A stretch of DNA of 64,000 bases from Hyparrhenia diplandra. Taxonomy: Eukaryota > Streptophyta > Magnoliopsida > Poales > Poaceae. The stretch's first letter is position 1. Each line of letters opens with the position of its first letter. Position numbers and translations under genes: made by a program. Shown piece by piece: positions 45,111 through 55,760 of the stretch. The notes under the pieces were generated by a model. The model was not told the origin of the DNA. It saw nothing but the letters and a program-made list of their open reading frames with translations, and searched no databases. The DNA is taken from contig JADLZK010011577.1 of the NCBI GenBank assembly GCA_015847255.1, forward strand, positions 124,001-188,000. The letters run 5' to 3'.

Positions 45111-46615
45111 ACCTAGAAGGTGTTCAACAAGCATGACCCTCGCATTCATCCCCATCATCGCCGGCACTGCCACATCCACCACCACGCCTGGAGGCTGGAG
45201 CCCCCACGAAGCAGCAAGCTTGGCCAGTGGCCACCAAGAGGAAACTCAATTGTTGACAGTGAGTTCATGGAGCCATTCAGTCACTTTATCTGCAATTATC
45301 TGTTGTTAGAAGAATAAAGTTCTCAGAGATATGTTTTGCCAATTTATAATGACATGTTAATTTTTTATATCATGCAATCATAGCATCTACAATGATAAAT
45401 TCACCATGCATCAGAAAATAAACCAAAAACGATTTGCTGAAGAAACCTAAACTTTGTGAGGATTGAGGAAAAATGACTTAAAACAGAGCAACCACCCTTG
45501 TTTCTTGCCTTCAATATCAAGAAGAAAAGTAGCTTCAACACACAAAAATAATGGTAAACATTTTATATTGAAGATATATATAAAACACAAAAATTTCATG
45601 CACATCTATTATTCAACCGATTCCACAACATAGTTACTGAATTGAAGCTAAGAAATAGAAAAGCTTGTTCAGCTGAAATATTTCTAGGATGAAGACAAAA
45701 AAAGTGGGTGTTTGAAATACAATACATTGTACCATATGAGACATATTAATTCATGATACAAATGAATGGTTACAGAAACCAACAATGTGGCAGGGGTAGT
45801 AGATTATTAAAACCAAGTTTGTTTAAATAAGTAACCACTTATAAGATTAAAAAAAGGAAACCAGGATATATAGTAACATTTAGAATTGGGGATCAAAATG
45901 AAGATCAGTCCTTGTACATGGTCGAGTTAAAATCTGAAGCATGACATACAGGAAAATGAATGACCAGCAGAAATTTGGAAACAAGACATTAAAAAGCACT
46001 TTTTTTAGAAGACATTAAAAAGCACATGTTACGCAGAATATATCAATTCAAACAGTTGTAAATTTACATGAACAAGTGGTGAATATAGACACGGTTATTG
46101 TATAGAGCAAAACTCAGTTATTTTACAGACCGCTAACCTAAATAACAAATGCATTTACTAATTAAGTTGTTATTTGGTTCACTAGGGGGAAAGGCAACTG
46201 GAATAACAAATCCTCTTTTGTTTGCTTGGTTTTGGCAGGTAAAACCCACGTGCGGGGGTGGCCAGGCAGAAGTCACAGTCCAGCAGGATCTGATAGTGTC
46301 AGAAGGGGAGCAGGATGGGCATGCTACAGGCTTATAACCGTTTATGTTGTAATCGGTCACCGAATAGTGCAACGAAACAGCTAGCAACACAATTCGGTCG
46401 CTGTGAACAGATTAGTGCTGAAAAGGCCCTAACCAAAGAGCACCTAAATTGTTGGATAACCACAGATGAATAACAAAAGAATGCTTTCTAACTTGGGGGA
46501 TTATAACTTAAACGAAAACTAATCCAGTCTAAACACGCAACGACCAAGAGAAATTGGCATAGCAAATTAAGTGAGAGGACAACAAAAGCAGAACTTACTA
46601 ATGGCCCTGCCATAA
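45111..46615. other. AT-rich stretch, no gene seen
   Basis: No recognised coding, RNA or repeat feature. Confidence 0.4.
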
Positions 46616-46619
46616 CTTG

Positions 46620-46910
46620 GGGCTTGAATATTGGCGCGTTTTTGAGTGAAATGATCCCTGCTCCCTGGTGAAGACGTGCTCAAGCTGTGACACCTTCCTG
46701 TCGTGGAATACATCCATTTTTATTTTTAATGAAACAAATAAATATTCAGCATATGTTTCAGGGACGAGCTAAGCAAACCAAATGAAATTCAACCGTGAAG
46801 GTGATCTTATCGAGCTGGCAGTTGCTCGCAGTGGAGCAATGGATCGAACCGCTGTAGACCTCGCCGGCCTTGAGCTCGACCCTAACGTACGATTGATGAT
46901 CGAGCAATAA
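46620..46910 (-). pseudogene. Sm-fold (SmD3-like) fragment
   Basis: Minus strand: SYVRVELKAGEVYSGSI and NCQLDKITFT (46905-46795) match the Sm1 motif of SmD3 (VTVELKSGE.Y.GS......NCQL..IT). About 70 bases further down (46720-46640) come KVSQLEHVF (Sm2: GKVSQLEHVFIRGS) and KNAPIFK (compare KNAPMFK). SmD3 is a core spliceosomal snRNP protein. Here the conserved start is not found, the Sm2 part shifts frame, and the segment between is not clearly spliced, so I read it as a decayed copy. GC-rich sequence at 47030-47240 may be its old first exon or leader. Confidence 0.5.
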
Positions 46911-47439
46911 CAGACATGATCGGATCAGAACCATTTGTTGACAAAGCAAATTATGGAGTGAGCGAGCAAACGAGATCGAAGATGACGCACAAAGCAAAGG
47001 CTCCCAAAATGTTACTAACCTTGGGCTGTGAAAACTCCTTGCGGAAGCAGGTCGGCCGCGCTGCGACGCCCGCCCGCCACAAGCGCCCGAGAAGGAAGGA
47101 ACCCGGACTGCTTTGCGCATGCACCAGGGGCTGATGCTGCGCAATTGGGGCGAGACGACGACGGCCCGATGGAGGAGAAGGCGGCGGAGCTAGACGCTTT
47201 GGGACGCGACCAGGAGGATTAGGGTTTAGCGGCCGGCTGGCCGATGTCGCCGCAGCGGCGCGTGGGGAGGAGAAGACGACGGACGAACACGCGGGGAGCC
47301 GCAGCTGCAGGGGCTGGCGGGCGACGGCTTGGGAATTGGGGCCGGCGTTGCCGTTGGCGGCGGCGACGTGGAGGGGTGGGGAGGCAGACAGACAGAAAAC
47401 GTGCGACGCGGATTTTATTTTATTTTATTTTATTATTAG

Positions 47440-47709
47440 AAATTTCGTCGTGCAGACGCAACAGGCCCAAAAGGCCGGGCCTTGGCCCACCACGGTTGTT
47501 GTAGCCAACGAAGGGAAGGAAAAGGGAGAGGAGTCCGCAACGCAAACGCAAACCAGCGGCAAAAGGCTGGAGCTAGCTCGACGGTCGAGCCTCGACCGAG
47601 GAAGCAATCGCAGTCGCCACCAGACCAAACCCTAGCCGACGCTTCCGATCCCCTGGCCGACGCCTCCCCATCCGGCTTCCCCAACCCTTCCTGCCCGACC
47701 GCCGGTGCC
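47440..47709 (+). promoter_or_regulatory. Promoter and leader of family 1 copy A
   Basis: Shared, inverted, with the regions upstream of copies B and C. Contains CAGGCCCAAAAGGCCGGGCC and TTGGCCCACC (site II-like GGCCCA motifs) and a leader with AAACCCTAGCC, resembling a telo-box. These motifs often pair in plant promoters of ribosome- and growth-related genes (general knowledge). A TTTTA microsatellite sits at 47412-47435, just outside the shared block. Confidence 0.45.
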
Positions 47710-49499
47710 ATGTCTGGGACTCCTCGGCGGGATCTCGGCCCCCGTGATCTGCCGCCGGCGGACTCTACGCTTCCCACCTCTGAGGTACCTAGTCCGCTCT
47801 CGATCCATCCGCGTTGCCTGCAATTCACCATCCATACATATTTCCGACGAGATCTACTGTCTTCTGACGAGATCTGCTGTCTATTAACGAGTAGCGCTAG
47901 TCTGATTTGTCAAGTTATAGTAGCTGGCTCAAGATTACTGCGTTCTGGCTGTGTCTAGCGGTTGTTGGTTCGTCTTTTGAGCTTCCTTTTGTTGTTAGCC
48001 TCTTTGGTCCTGTCGAGTTTAGCTATGCTCTGGGGTTTTGCTGATGTGAGCAGAGCACTTCTTATGGTACGAGAAACTGTTGTGCTCTCAACTTTTTTTT
48101 TTTTTTTTGGTTGTTGTCTGGTCTCGTCGTTGCGATCCAGTTACACTTAGACGGGGTATGTGTTGTGTTGCCTAGAACAGACTCTCTTTATACTGGTATA
48201 AGTTTCAAACTTGGATGTGCCATTTGCACTTTCCCTGGTCATTGCGATCCAATTGCAATTAGACGGGGGATATTTTGCCTAGAACAGACTCTCTTTATGC
48301 TGGTATAAGTATCAAATTTGGATGCGCCATGTGCACTTTCCTGGCCAATAATAAAGGTAGGGTTTTCATCGCAATTTTCTAGTCCATCCCCTTTCATTGG
48401 CAGATGGGTTCTGTAATTTGACCCAGTAATGGTGAATGTTGCCCCGCAAGTATGTAGACAAATCAGAGGAGGTCTATCTTAGATATATGTGCTTAATTTG
48501 TTAGGTCTGCTTGAAAAAAAATGGTGAAAAGTATTCTTACTAAAGCATTTTTGTAGCGGGTGGAGGGAATCCATCCACTATATGGTTGTTTGATCTACTG
48601 AAGCTTTTTGTATTGCTAACGATTTGTTAGCCCTGCTTGAAAAGGAAGTGGTGAATGTGAACAATTAATTCATGATATATGCCTGTTTGATTTACTTGGA
48701 GGAAATCCATCATTCCGTTATATTGTTCCTTATTAACCTTTTTTGTTGTTGTTTAAATGTAATAAGTCAATAACCACTACTGTAGCTTTTATATCCATAA
48801 TATAGGTTCTGTATACTGTACTGTCATTAAAGCATCTCCAGGAACAGGTGTAGTAATATAAATTTCATAATTCATTCATATATAGTCAATCTGGATAGAT
48901 TTAGACATACATATTACATATGCTAGTGCTCGAACTTTTGATAGTTTGATACACATATATATGGAATTTTGAAAGGACTATTGCTAGCCAATTTGCAGCC
49001 ATTCTCTCTTGTCAGCATCCAGTAACATGAAAATGAATAATTTTGTTTACTTTTGCATTACCATCTCAACTATATTTCTCGAATCAATCCTAGCAGGGTG
49101 GATTTAGCAATGGAGCTAAAGCTGATCGTTCTAGCAAGACAAAAAGGCAGGTTCAACATTTGTTGGCGACTTTAGAAAAAGAGGGAGTGGAGATAGATGA
49201 CAAGATAGCTAGTATTGTTGATGCTGAGATAGCTAAAATTGAAGCTGAAATTTCAAGGTAATTGGAGGCCCTACATCTTAATTGACTTTTACTAGATATA
49301 AAATGAAACGATCATAACATTTGTGAAAATGTGCTCACATCGATCCTTTTAATAGGGAGGCAATCAATAAATCAAAAAGAGGGGAATGAAGATATGGTCT
49401 GCTGCTTTAACTTGTTGTGGCCTCGCAGCTTTCGCAGTTGTATCTATTTCTGTTGGTTTCAGTATGGGAGTAGATTGGTTTTGCGAAGGCCTTCCTTGA
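47710..49499 (+). CDS. Family 1 small coiled-coil/membrane protein, copy A
   Basis: Exon 1 47710-47784 (MSGTPRRDLGPRDLPPADST..., GT donor), exon 2 49097-49257 (AG acceptor, GAKADRSSKTKRQVQHLLAT, LEKEGVEIDDKIASIVDAEI, AKIEAEIS, GT donor), exon 3 from 49382 (KIWSAALTCCGLAAFAVVSI, SVGFSMGVDWF) to a stop at 49497-49499. Intron 1 is 1.3 kb. Relative to unit D and E tails an extra T in TGGTTTTGCG shifts the frame and truncates the C-terminus after CEGLP. The exon 3 acceptor is inferred from shared phase in three copies; use of the upstream AG (TTTTAATAG) would end the protein at SKRGE. I infer a one-pass membrane protein of about 117 residues, function unknown. It is inverted relative to the 22-34 kb array. 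Confidence 0.55.
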
Positions 49500-49850
49500 G
49501 GAATATCATAGGAGAGTTGATTTCATTATTGGAGAAGATAAGAAAACGAATGGTGAAGATAAGTAGCTAAGGCTTTGCATATCCTTGCAGGTCCTCTCTA
49601 TTTATGATATGTAAAGAACCTATTTATGTTGTTTATTTCTGGTATGCAGAACCTATTTAGTGTGTAATAATTGGCATGCTATACTGGTTTGGCATGTGTG
49701 ATTGACCATGGATCTGTTATAACTTATATAAGCTGTGTGGAGCAGGTGCTTGTTGTATATTGTTCTCAAGAATTACTGTTTTTGGCCTCTTTGGATCTGT
49801 TATAACTTGTATAGAATTACTTGTCTTCATTTTCAGAATCTGTCACTCTT
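49500..49850 (+). repeat. 3' flank of family 1 unit A
   Basis: Complement matches 22190-22480 (unit E), including the uninterrupted site for the PIF-like element (AATTATTACACACTAAATAGG on the complement). Unit A therefore never received that element. Confidence 0.65.
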
Positions 49851-50440
49851 GTAAATGTTGTGTTCTATTCTATGTTAAGTGCCCTTTGGGTTGCCAGCAG
49901 AACCTGCAACGGAGCAACCTGGATGCTATCATCAAAATAAAACCGTAGAAAAGGTCACAGTAGCTGACCAACTTCTTTTGGGTTGTCTGCAAGTTTTTCA
50001 AGAGAGATGCATATAAAGTTATAATGATGCATTTCTTTTGAGGCCAAATCATGTCAATATGTAGTGATAATGATGTATTTCTTTTTGTTTTCACCTGTCG
50101 CCCTTGACGCAGAAACTGTTTGCAATGTTTGGACCTTGCATTGATGCAGTAACTACTAGGAATGTTTGGACAACTGCTAGGGTTGCTTTGTTAGTGGATC
50201 AGCTGCTAAGCGTTGTTTGGTTGATCATTTTTACGAATGAGTTCTGTTGTTTCACTATTGTTTTGTGAGGGAATAAACTGTTTTACGGCTGAAAAGCTGG
50301 CCGAAACGATTGCTTGGTTAGTAGAACACTACTGCTGAGAGGTAAAACGTTGCAGTACGGCTGATAGGCTGATTGAAATGAGTACACGAACAGCGAGCAG
50401 AGGAAGTAGTTGGTTGGCTATTTCGAAGGTGGCTGGAGCA
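49851..50440. other. Spacer without a gene
   Basis: The stretch 50200-50410 has GCTGAAAAGCTGG.CGAAACG-type phrases reminiscent of a decayed miniature element. Nothing else is recognised. Confidence 0.35.
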
Positions 50441-50700
50441 AATTGCCCCAATCGTGTAATTGAGAACTCCTATCTCTGTTCTAAACATCCTCTGTTTGTC
50501 CCCATCTCCTCTATTCCCCTCGTGACATTATGCCCTCAAGAAACGCCTTGACCTCAAGCAGTGCTGAGATTTCTTCTTCAGCTCCACTTTGAGTTCCCAA
50601 GTAGCCATTGATGAAGACCACGAGGACCATTGAATCCATACCTCAAATACCAGGCAATCACCACAACGATTTTAGTCGGTGTTGCAAAACTCAGGGCCTT
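50440..50700 (-). mobile_element. Ty3/gypsy chromodomain C-terminal relic
   Basis: Minus-strand frame: VWIQWSSWSSSMATWELKVE followed by LKKKSQHCLRSRRFLRA, a stop, then CHEGNRGDGDKQR. This fits the end of a gypsy polyprotein (V..QW......ATWE...L...FP). The W-x-W..ATWE pattern supports a chromodomain. An A-run (50704-50729) abuts it. Confidence 0.6.
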
Positions 50701-50796
50701 TTTTAAAAAAAAAAAAAAAAAAAAAAAAGAAATCACCGGAGGGGTGAGACCACCTGAATATTTTCCATTGCCTTTTGGCGAAATTTACAAGAGCTA

Positions 50797-51034
50797 CTCC
50801 CTCCGTCCATAAATAAGCGCACATTTTGACTTTTGTAGTTCTTGTTTGACCAATCGCGTCTTATTTAAATTTTTACGTAAATAATAAAACAAACAAATTA
50901 CTCTGAAAATATCTCTAATGATTAAATAAGTCATAACAAAACAAATAATATTTATTAAAAATTTTTAAATAAGACGAACGGTCAAATAAAAAACGTAGAA
51001 GTCAAAACATGCATTTATTTGTGGACGGAGGGAG
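50797..51034. mobile_element. Stowaway (Tc1/mariner-type) miniature element
   Basis: Ends CTCCCTCCGTCCATAAATAAG and the complement of CATTTATTTGTGGACGGAGGGAG, flanked by TA on each side. The whole 238-bp element folds on itself. Classic grass Stowaway. Confidence 0.92.
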
Positions 51035-51082
51035 TATTGAAATGTTACACCAAACATCATAAATTGCTCTATCGCTTCTCAG

Positions 51083-51233
51083 GGCCTGTTTGAATCTCCG
51101 GAATTGAATTTATTATAGTAACAATAAACTATAGTTGTAGGAGAACAATCCATAGGATTTATTTCTCATATCTCACCGAAAACTAATTTAAGTAGATTCC
51201 AATTCCTCCAAAACGAAGGGATCTAAACGGGCC
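51083..51233. mobile_element. Tourist-like miniature element
   Basis: Ends GGCCTGTTTGAATCTCC and the complement of GGGATCTAAACGGGCC. The interior has GTAGATTCCAATTCC.CC, typical of this grass element. Confidence 0.8.
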
Positions 51234-51275
51234 AGGAAACATGAAAACATCTAAAGAGACATATGCTTGTTACCC

Positions 51276-51540
51276 TTGCTAAAGTTTAGCTTGGTAAGTC
51301 TAGTCCCGTTTAGTCACTTTAACCTAAATACTATGACTAAATGGGACTAAAAGGGGCTTTAGCCAACTAGTCAGGATGTTTGTAAATGTGACTAAATAGG
51401 ACTAAACCTCACCTTTTAGTCACATTTAGTCATTTTTTAGCCAAACTCTTTGACTAAAAGGTCTCTTTTAGTCACCCAATCGAACACCTAGTAACTAAGT
51501 TTAGTCCATGGTTTAGCTACTAAAGTTTAGTAAGGGAAAA
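51276..51540. repeat. Foldback tract built of TTTAGTC/GACTAAA words
   Basis: Begins GCTAAAGTTTAGCTTGG and ends GCTACTAAAGTTTAGTAAGG, with many GACTAAA and TTTAGTCAC words in both orientations between. Probably a miniature element; boundaries approximate. Confidence 0.55.
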
Positions 51541-52200
51541 CCAACTTTGTTCTAAAACATTACTACTACCGCACTTGCCCCAATCTCGCGCCATGCTAGA
51601 CCCCCACCATGCTCCTTGCGAGGCATCCATTGCCGCGACCCATCCACCTCACTCGTCGCAACCATGGCATCCAAAGTGCCACTAGCACCTCGGTGCCACC
51701 AAGAGGTCGCTGTTCGTTGCTCTCGATGTCCCCTTAAACATTTCAAATAAGTCACCTGCTTATAAGTTGACAAGGTGAAAAACTAACTTATTTTGTTAAA
51801 CAGCAGTGACTTATTAAGTCTAAGTTGGTACACCTATTTTTTTTTTTTAGAAAATAACACACCTACTTAAAACTTATAAATCACCCTTTTATGGATATTT
51901 GTATGTATAGAATGACTTGTAAGTCATCTACAACCAAATATGTATGTCTTAAGTCATTTTTATGGATGCATAAAACGACTTATAAGTCACTAATTTTCAC
52001 TTGAAACCAAACATATAGTATTATAATAAAAGTTAAAACACACACACACACAACCAGTCCCACTTTTCGAGCAGCCTCCACCACCACGCACCCGGCCGGC
52101 CATTCTCCCCTCCCCATCCTTCACTAAAACCCCACTGCGCAAATCACGGGCTTCCTTCGTCGGAGGCGCAAGCGCAACCCAACGTCGCCTCCACCCAACC
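51541..52200. other. Upstream region of the family 2 gene
   Basis: AT-rich, with a T-run (51838-51848), a CA dinucleotide run (about 52038-52052) and then a pyrimidine-rich leader-like stretch before the first ATG at 52223. No independent gene. Confidence 0.4.
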
Positions 52201-52222
52201 TACGGCTCCAAATCCGGCTGCG

Positions 52223-53304
52223 ATGATCCCGACGGTTCGGAGCGGCGGTGGTGTGGGGCTGGTCCGGGTCTCGCTGCCGGGCGCCGGAAGGGCTCCGACG
52301 ACGGTTCGTACCGGTCGCGGCGTGGGGGCTCGTTCGGGTCTCGCTGCCGAGCTCCGGGAGGGCCCCGACGATGGTTCGTAACGGCGGCGGCGTGGGCCTG
52401 GTCCGGGTCTCGCTGCCGGGCGCTGGCAGGGCCCCGACGACGGTTCGCAGCGGCAGCGGCGGCGTGGGGCTGGTCAGCGTGTCGCTGCCGGGCGCCGGGA
52501 GGGCTCCGACCACGGTTCACGGCGGCGGCGGAGGCGTGGGGCTGGTCCGGGCCTCGCTGACGGGCGCTGGCTGGGCCCCGACGACGGTTCGCAGCGGCGG
52601 CGGCGTGGGGCTGGTCCGCGTGTCGCTGCCGGGCGCCGGGAGGGCTCCGACCACGGTTCACGGCGGCGGCGGCGGCGTGGGGCTGGTCCGGGCCTCGCTG
52701 ACGGGCGCCGGGAGGACAGTGGGCAGGTTGCCGCTGTCCCGAGCCAATTTCGGCAAGCCCGCCGAGCAGGGGCCGGCAGGCCACCTCAAAGGTGCCGCCT
52801 TGGCAGGCTTGCTCACCTGCTACAAGCCCGCCGTCAGCGATCCCTCCACCGCCAGCGATCCGTCCTCCCTCAACAATGCTACCGTTCACCAAAAGCTCGA
52901 TGTTCTTCTTGACCAAACCAACCAGCTTCATAAGAAACTGTAAGTTTCTTTTCTTCAAACAATAACAGCTCGTGATTTCTGGGTAACGAATTAAAAACTG
53001 TAATTTTGCATTTTTGACAGGGACAGGGACATGATGGGTATTAGGCGACTTCTTTGGAGGATCACTTCCGCTGTTGTCTCAGTTTTTTTGTTTTGCTCAC
53101 CACAGTTGTACTCTACATCCTCACGGATGGTAGAGTATATCTCGAGGCCGAGCTAAACAAACTGGCCATGGGCATATTCTTCCGCTTTGCCAGTGATGCC
53201 GAGGTCAAAAAGACTATGCAGACGCTAATTAAGGAGGGGGTTGATACCACTGTTTATCATATCGTCTCTCTTCGCACTTGGTTTAAATGGCTACGAAGGA
53301 GCTA
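52223..53304 (+). CDS. Family 2 small coiled-coil/membrane protein
   Basis: Exon 1 (to 52939) is mostly a minisatellite coding about seven repeats of GVGLVRVSLPGAGRAPTTV, followed by LAGLLTCYKPAV and HQKLDVLLDQTNQLHKK. An 81-base intron (GT 52940, AG 53020) keeps the frame into DRDMMGIRRLLWRITSAVVS. The first ATG (52223) frame is broken by one extra G in repeat 2; the frame that continues has its own ATG at 52371. In exon 2 one T appears missing from a T-run near 53088: the frame actually read ends at 53156, whereas the shifted frame continues VLLTTVVLYILTDGRVYLEA...TWFKWLRRS to 53304 and matches the 17-kb relative. So it encodes either a short product or is a recent pseudogene. Predicted helix plus membrane segment; function unknown. 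Confidence 0.5.
52230..52725. repeat. GC-rich coding minisatellite, about seven units of 69-75 bases
   Basis: Unit core GGGGCTGGTCCG.GTCTCGCTG.CGGGCGCCGGGAGGGC is repeated with few changes. Unit lengths are multiples of three except for one extra G in unit 2. The minus strand is also open for 252 codons, an effect of the repeat. Confidence 0.9.
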
Positions 53305-53690
53305 GGTGATTAGAGGCTCTAACAAGGTACATTATCAATGAACTATACTGATCTTAGCAAATTATTGCAGATCTTAGCAAAGTACTATTGTGTTGAGAAG
53401 GAGAATGTGCATTACAATAATGCTTGGAAGTTTAGGTAGGAGTATCACTCAGCCCAATAAAGTACCACCACGATTGTTGTTTGGGCACAAACACAATGCT
53501 TTTTATCTTTAAAGTATATGTACCTATTGCTCTGCACTGAATTACATATACCATTCAAACTTTGATACAATATTTACAAATATGTAATAATTTGCAATTG
53601 GATTTTACCATGCAGTCCAATAAAGAATACCAGTTTAAATGAAATGCTATCTTTTGGTAGGAGATGGACATTAAAGAGTAGTAACTCGAG
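53305..53690. other. Spacer downstream of the family 2 gene
   Basis: AT-rich, no gene. Probably includes the 3' untranslated region. Confidence 0.4.
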
Positions 53691-53789
53691 CCTCCTGAGT
53701 CCTAGCCTTGGCTAGAAATAGCAAATTCATGTTGGGATAGAGTTATGTGGATGGTCTCTCAGAAAAGAAAAGATTGTAGACAGGTTACA

Positions 53790-54300
53790 ATCTGAGTAGC
53801 AAGGAATTGAGGGGCAGCAAACTTTACTGTCTATGATGGGAAGTAGAGAATGGAGATCACATTTTTCTTTAACTGCCATACTGCTAGAAGTATTTGGTTT
53901 TGTTTTAAGGAGGCTTTAGGGTGGGATAGAGTTCCAACTCATATGGACAATATACTAGATAACTGGATTCCTTTAGGCTGTCGAGATTATCATATAAAAT
54001 TGTTCATCTTTTGCTACCATTTTATGGGGTTTATGGAATATTCGAAATAAAATGGATATAGACATAAGTTTCCAAGGGGTTCTAATGATTCTTTTTTTCA
54101 CAATTTTTTCTTTTTTTCCAGAGGTGGCGCATTCTGTTGCTGGCGGCGTTCTCACGTTCTCTCAATGATGTGCCGGAAACAATGTGAAGATCCTTCTTAT
54201 AAGTTGGTCGTAGTTGTTGTTTTTATCTACCTTTTCGTTCTTAGCAGTATTGTACCCCTGGAATGATGAGGTGTAAACTGAACTACGTGTGGTCTTTTAG
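53790..54300 (+). mobile_element. LINE 3' fragment
   Basis: The plus frame reads ITFFFNCHTARSIWFCFKEA, LGWDRVPTHMDNILDNWIPL and DYHIKLFIF, then in shifted frames GLWNIRNKMDID. This is the zf-RVT tail and downstream helix of an L1 ORF2. Frameshifted; no clear poly(A) or target duplication. Confidence 0.7.
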
Positions 54301-54619
54301 GATGAATGAAAGAGTGGGGCAAAGTTTCCCTAGAACTCTTAAAAATACAAACTCTCTAGGTGCTCTCTTTGAGCATGTTTTGTTCTTTTGTGCAAGTTGG
54401 AATCCCTAGCAGATGTTCAAAACTGTCTCTTTTTTTCATATATGTTGGGTGGAATCTGTCCGCCCTCCTGCAGCCTTTAGAATTTTGTATGAGCCACAGA
54501 TTCACAGGTTTAGCCTTTTAGGCAACAACTAACTAGGGAAGTATTAAAGAATGAACCACATGAATGGGAGTTAGAGGTAGACTCGTGCTCAGCAGCTTAA
54601 CGAGTGGCTGATCCTGGAA

Positions 54620-55760
54620 TCATCACCATTCACCAACAGACGTGAGCCTCTGCTGAATCTCATCCAGCTGACAAACTGGTGCACTGATCCGTCCATTTCA
54701 ATGGAGCTGAAACCCGTATCCTTGGAACCCTCTTCGCTCATCAACTGCTGGATCATGCCAACACCGTTCCACCGCTGCGCGAATGGACCTTTGAGAGCAG
54801 GATGTAGATTCCACTCACGGTGTCATCAGGGACTACAATAAGCGCCAGGTTGGCCATGGCCTCACTGATCGAGCCGGCCAGCCCAGCATTACTCTTGCTC
54901 TTGCAGCACGCATCGAGCAGGTCGGTTGTTCATTCCGGCCACGACGTCGAGATGAATCCCGCCCTTGCAAGGATGTCGACCATGCACCGGCCAGTAGTGC
55001 TCGATCCTTGGCCTGATCCCGTACTCACTGACCAGCAGCAGCAGCAGCAGCCAGGTACCCCTCCCTTCGTCGACCAGCCCACCGTGGTTGCAAGCACTGA
55101 TCGAGCACAGCAAACGTGATCCCATTTGGCACTCCAACGCTCTGCACCTTTGTCATCCGGCCGGTTGAACAGATCCCTGGATGCGGCGTACGTGGATGGT
55201 AAGCGCGAGGATCATGGCGTTCCAGAACGCGACCGCTCGGGCATTCAGTCCAACACCTGCCGCTCGAGCTCCACCACGCTGCACTTGCCTTAGAGGTCAA
55301 CGAGCCAGTTGTTGATGAGCACATCGCGGACACCGCCGAGCTTCCGGAGCAGCAGCGCGTGCACGTAGAGCCCAAGCGAGAGCGCACCGGTGGCCGCCGA
55401 CGCCGCCGAGTCGCCGGGCGCGAGGTCTGGTCGGGGTGGGTCGCTCTGGATCTCCTGGATGAAAAAGATCGAGCGCGGCGGTGTTCCACAACACGAGTGA
55501 CCGGTCCGAGTTCGGAACGCGGCGGAAGACGGCGAGCGTGAGATGGACGAAGGAGTTGGCGACGACGATGTGAACAGGCAGGGCGAGCGAGCTTTGCGGC
55601 CCTCAGGAAGCATGGCGAGGAAGGCGGTCGACACCGTCTGTTCTTGGCGCAGCCGCCGCCGTAGAACCACCGCTCCCAATGCTGGGTCACCGTGATCGCG
55701 GCGTCTATCGGTGTGCCTTGAACCCCTGCCAGTTCTTCAACACGTGGTCGGAGATCAACC
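54620..55760 (-). pseudogene. PPR protein pseudogene, copy 2 (with E-type C-terminus)
   Basis: Minus-strand pieces in order: VANSFVHLTLAVFRRVPNSD, EIQSDPPRPDLAPGDSA, YVHALLLRKLGGVRDVLINN, VGVPNGITFAVL, HGGLVDEG, EYGIRPRIEHY, MVDILARAGFI, then MANLALIVVPDDTVSGIYIL followed by LSKVHS and GFSSIEMDGSVHQFVS. The last parts are the E motif of PLS-class PPR proteins. Such proteins bind and often edit organellar RNA. The reading frame changes many times. It is longer at its 3' side than copy 1 (34238-34960), which ends where family 1 copy B begins. It lies head-to-head with the BAHD relic at 55.86 kb. Confidence 0.85.

Noticed and set aside
52200..52958. 252-codon minus-strand frame over the family 2 exon
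   Set aside because: It is a by-product of a GC-rich repeat with unit length divisible by three. The plus strand has splice sites and a paralogue; the minus frame has neither.
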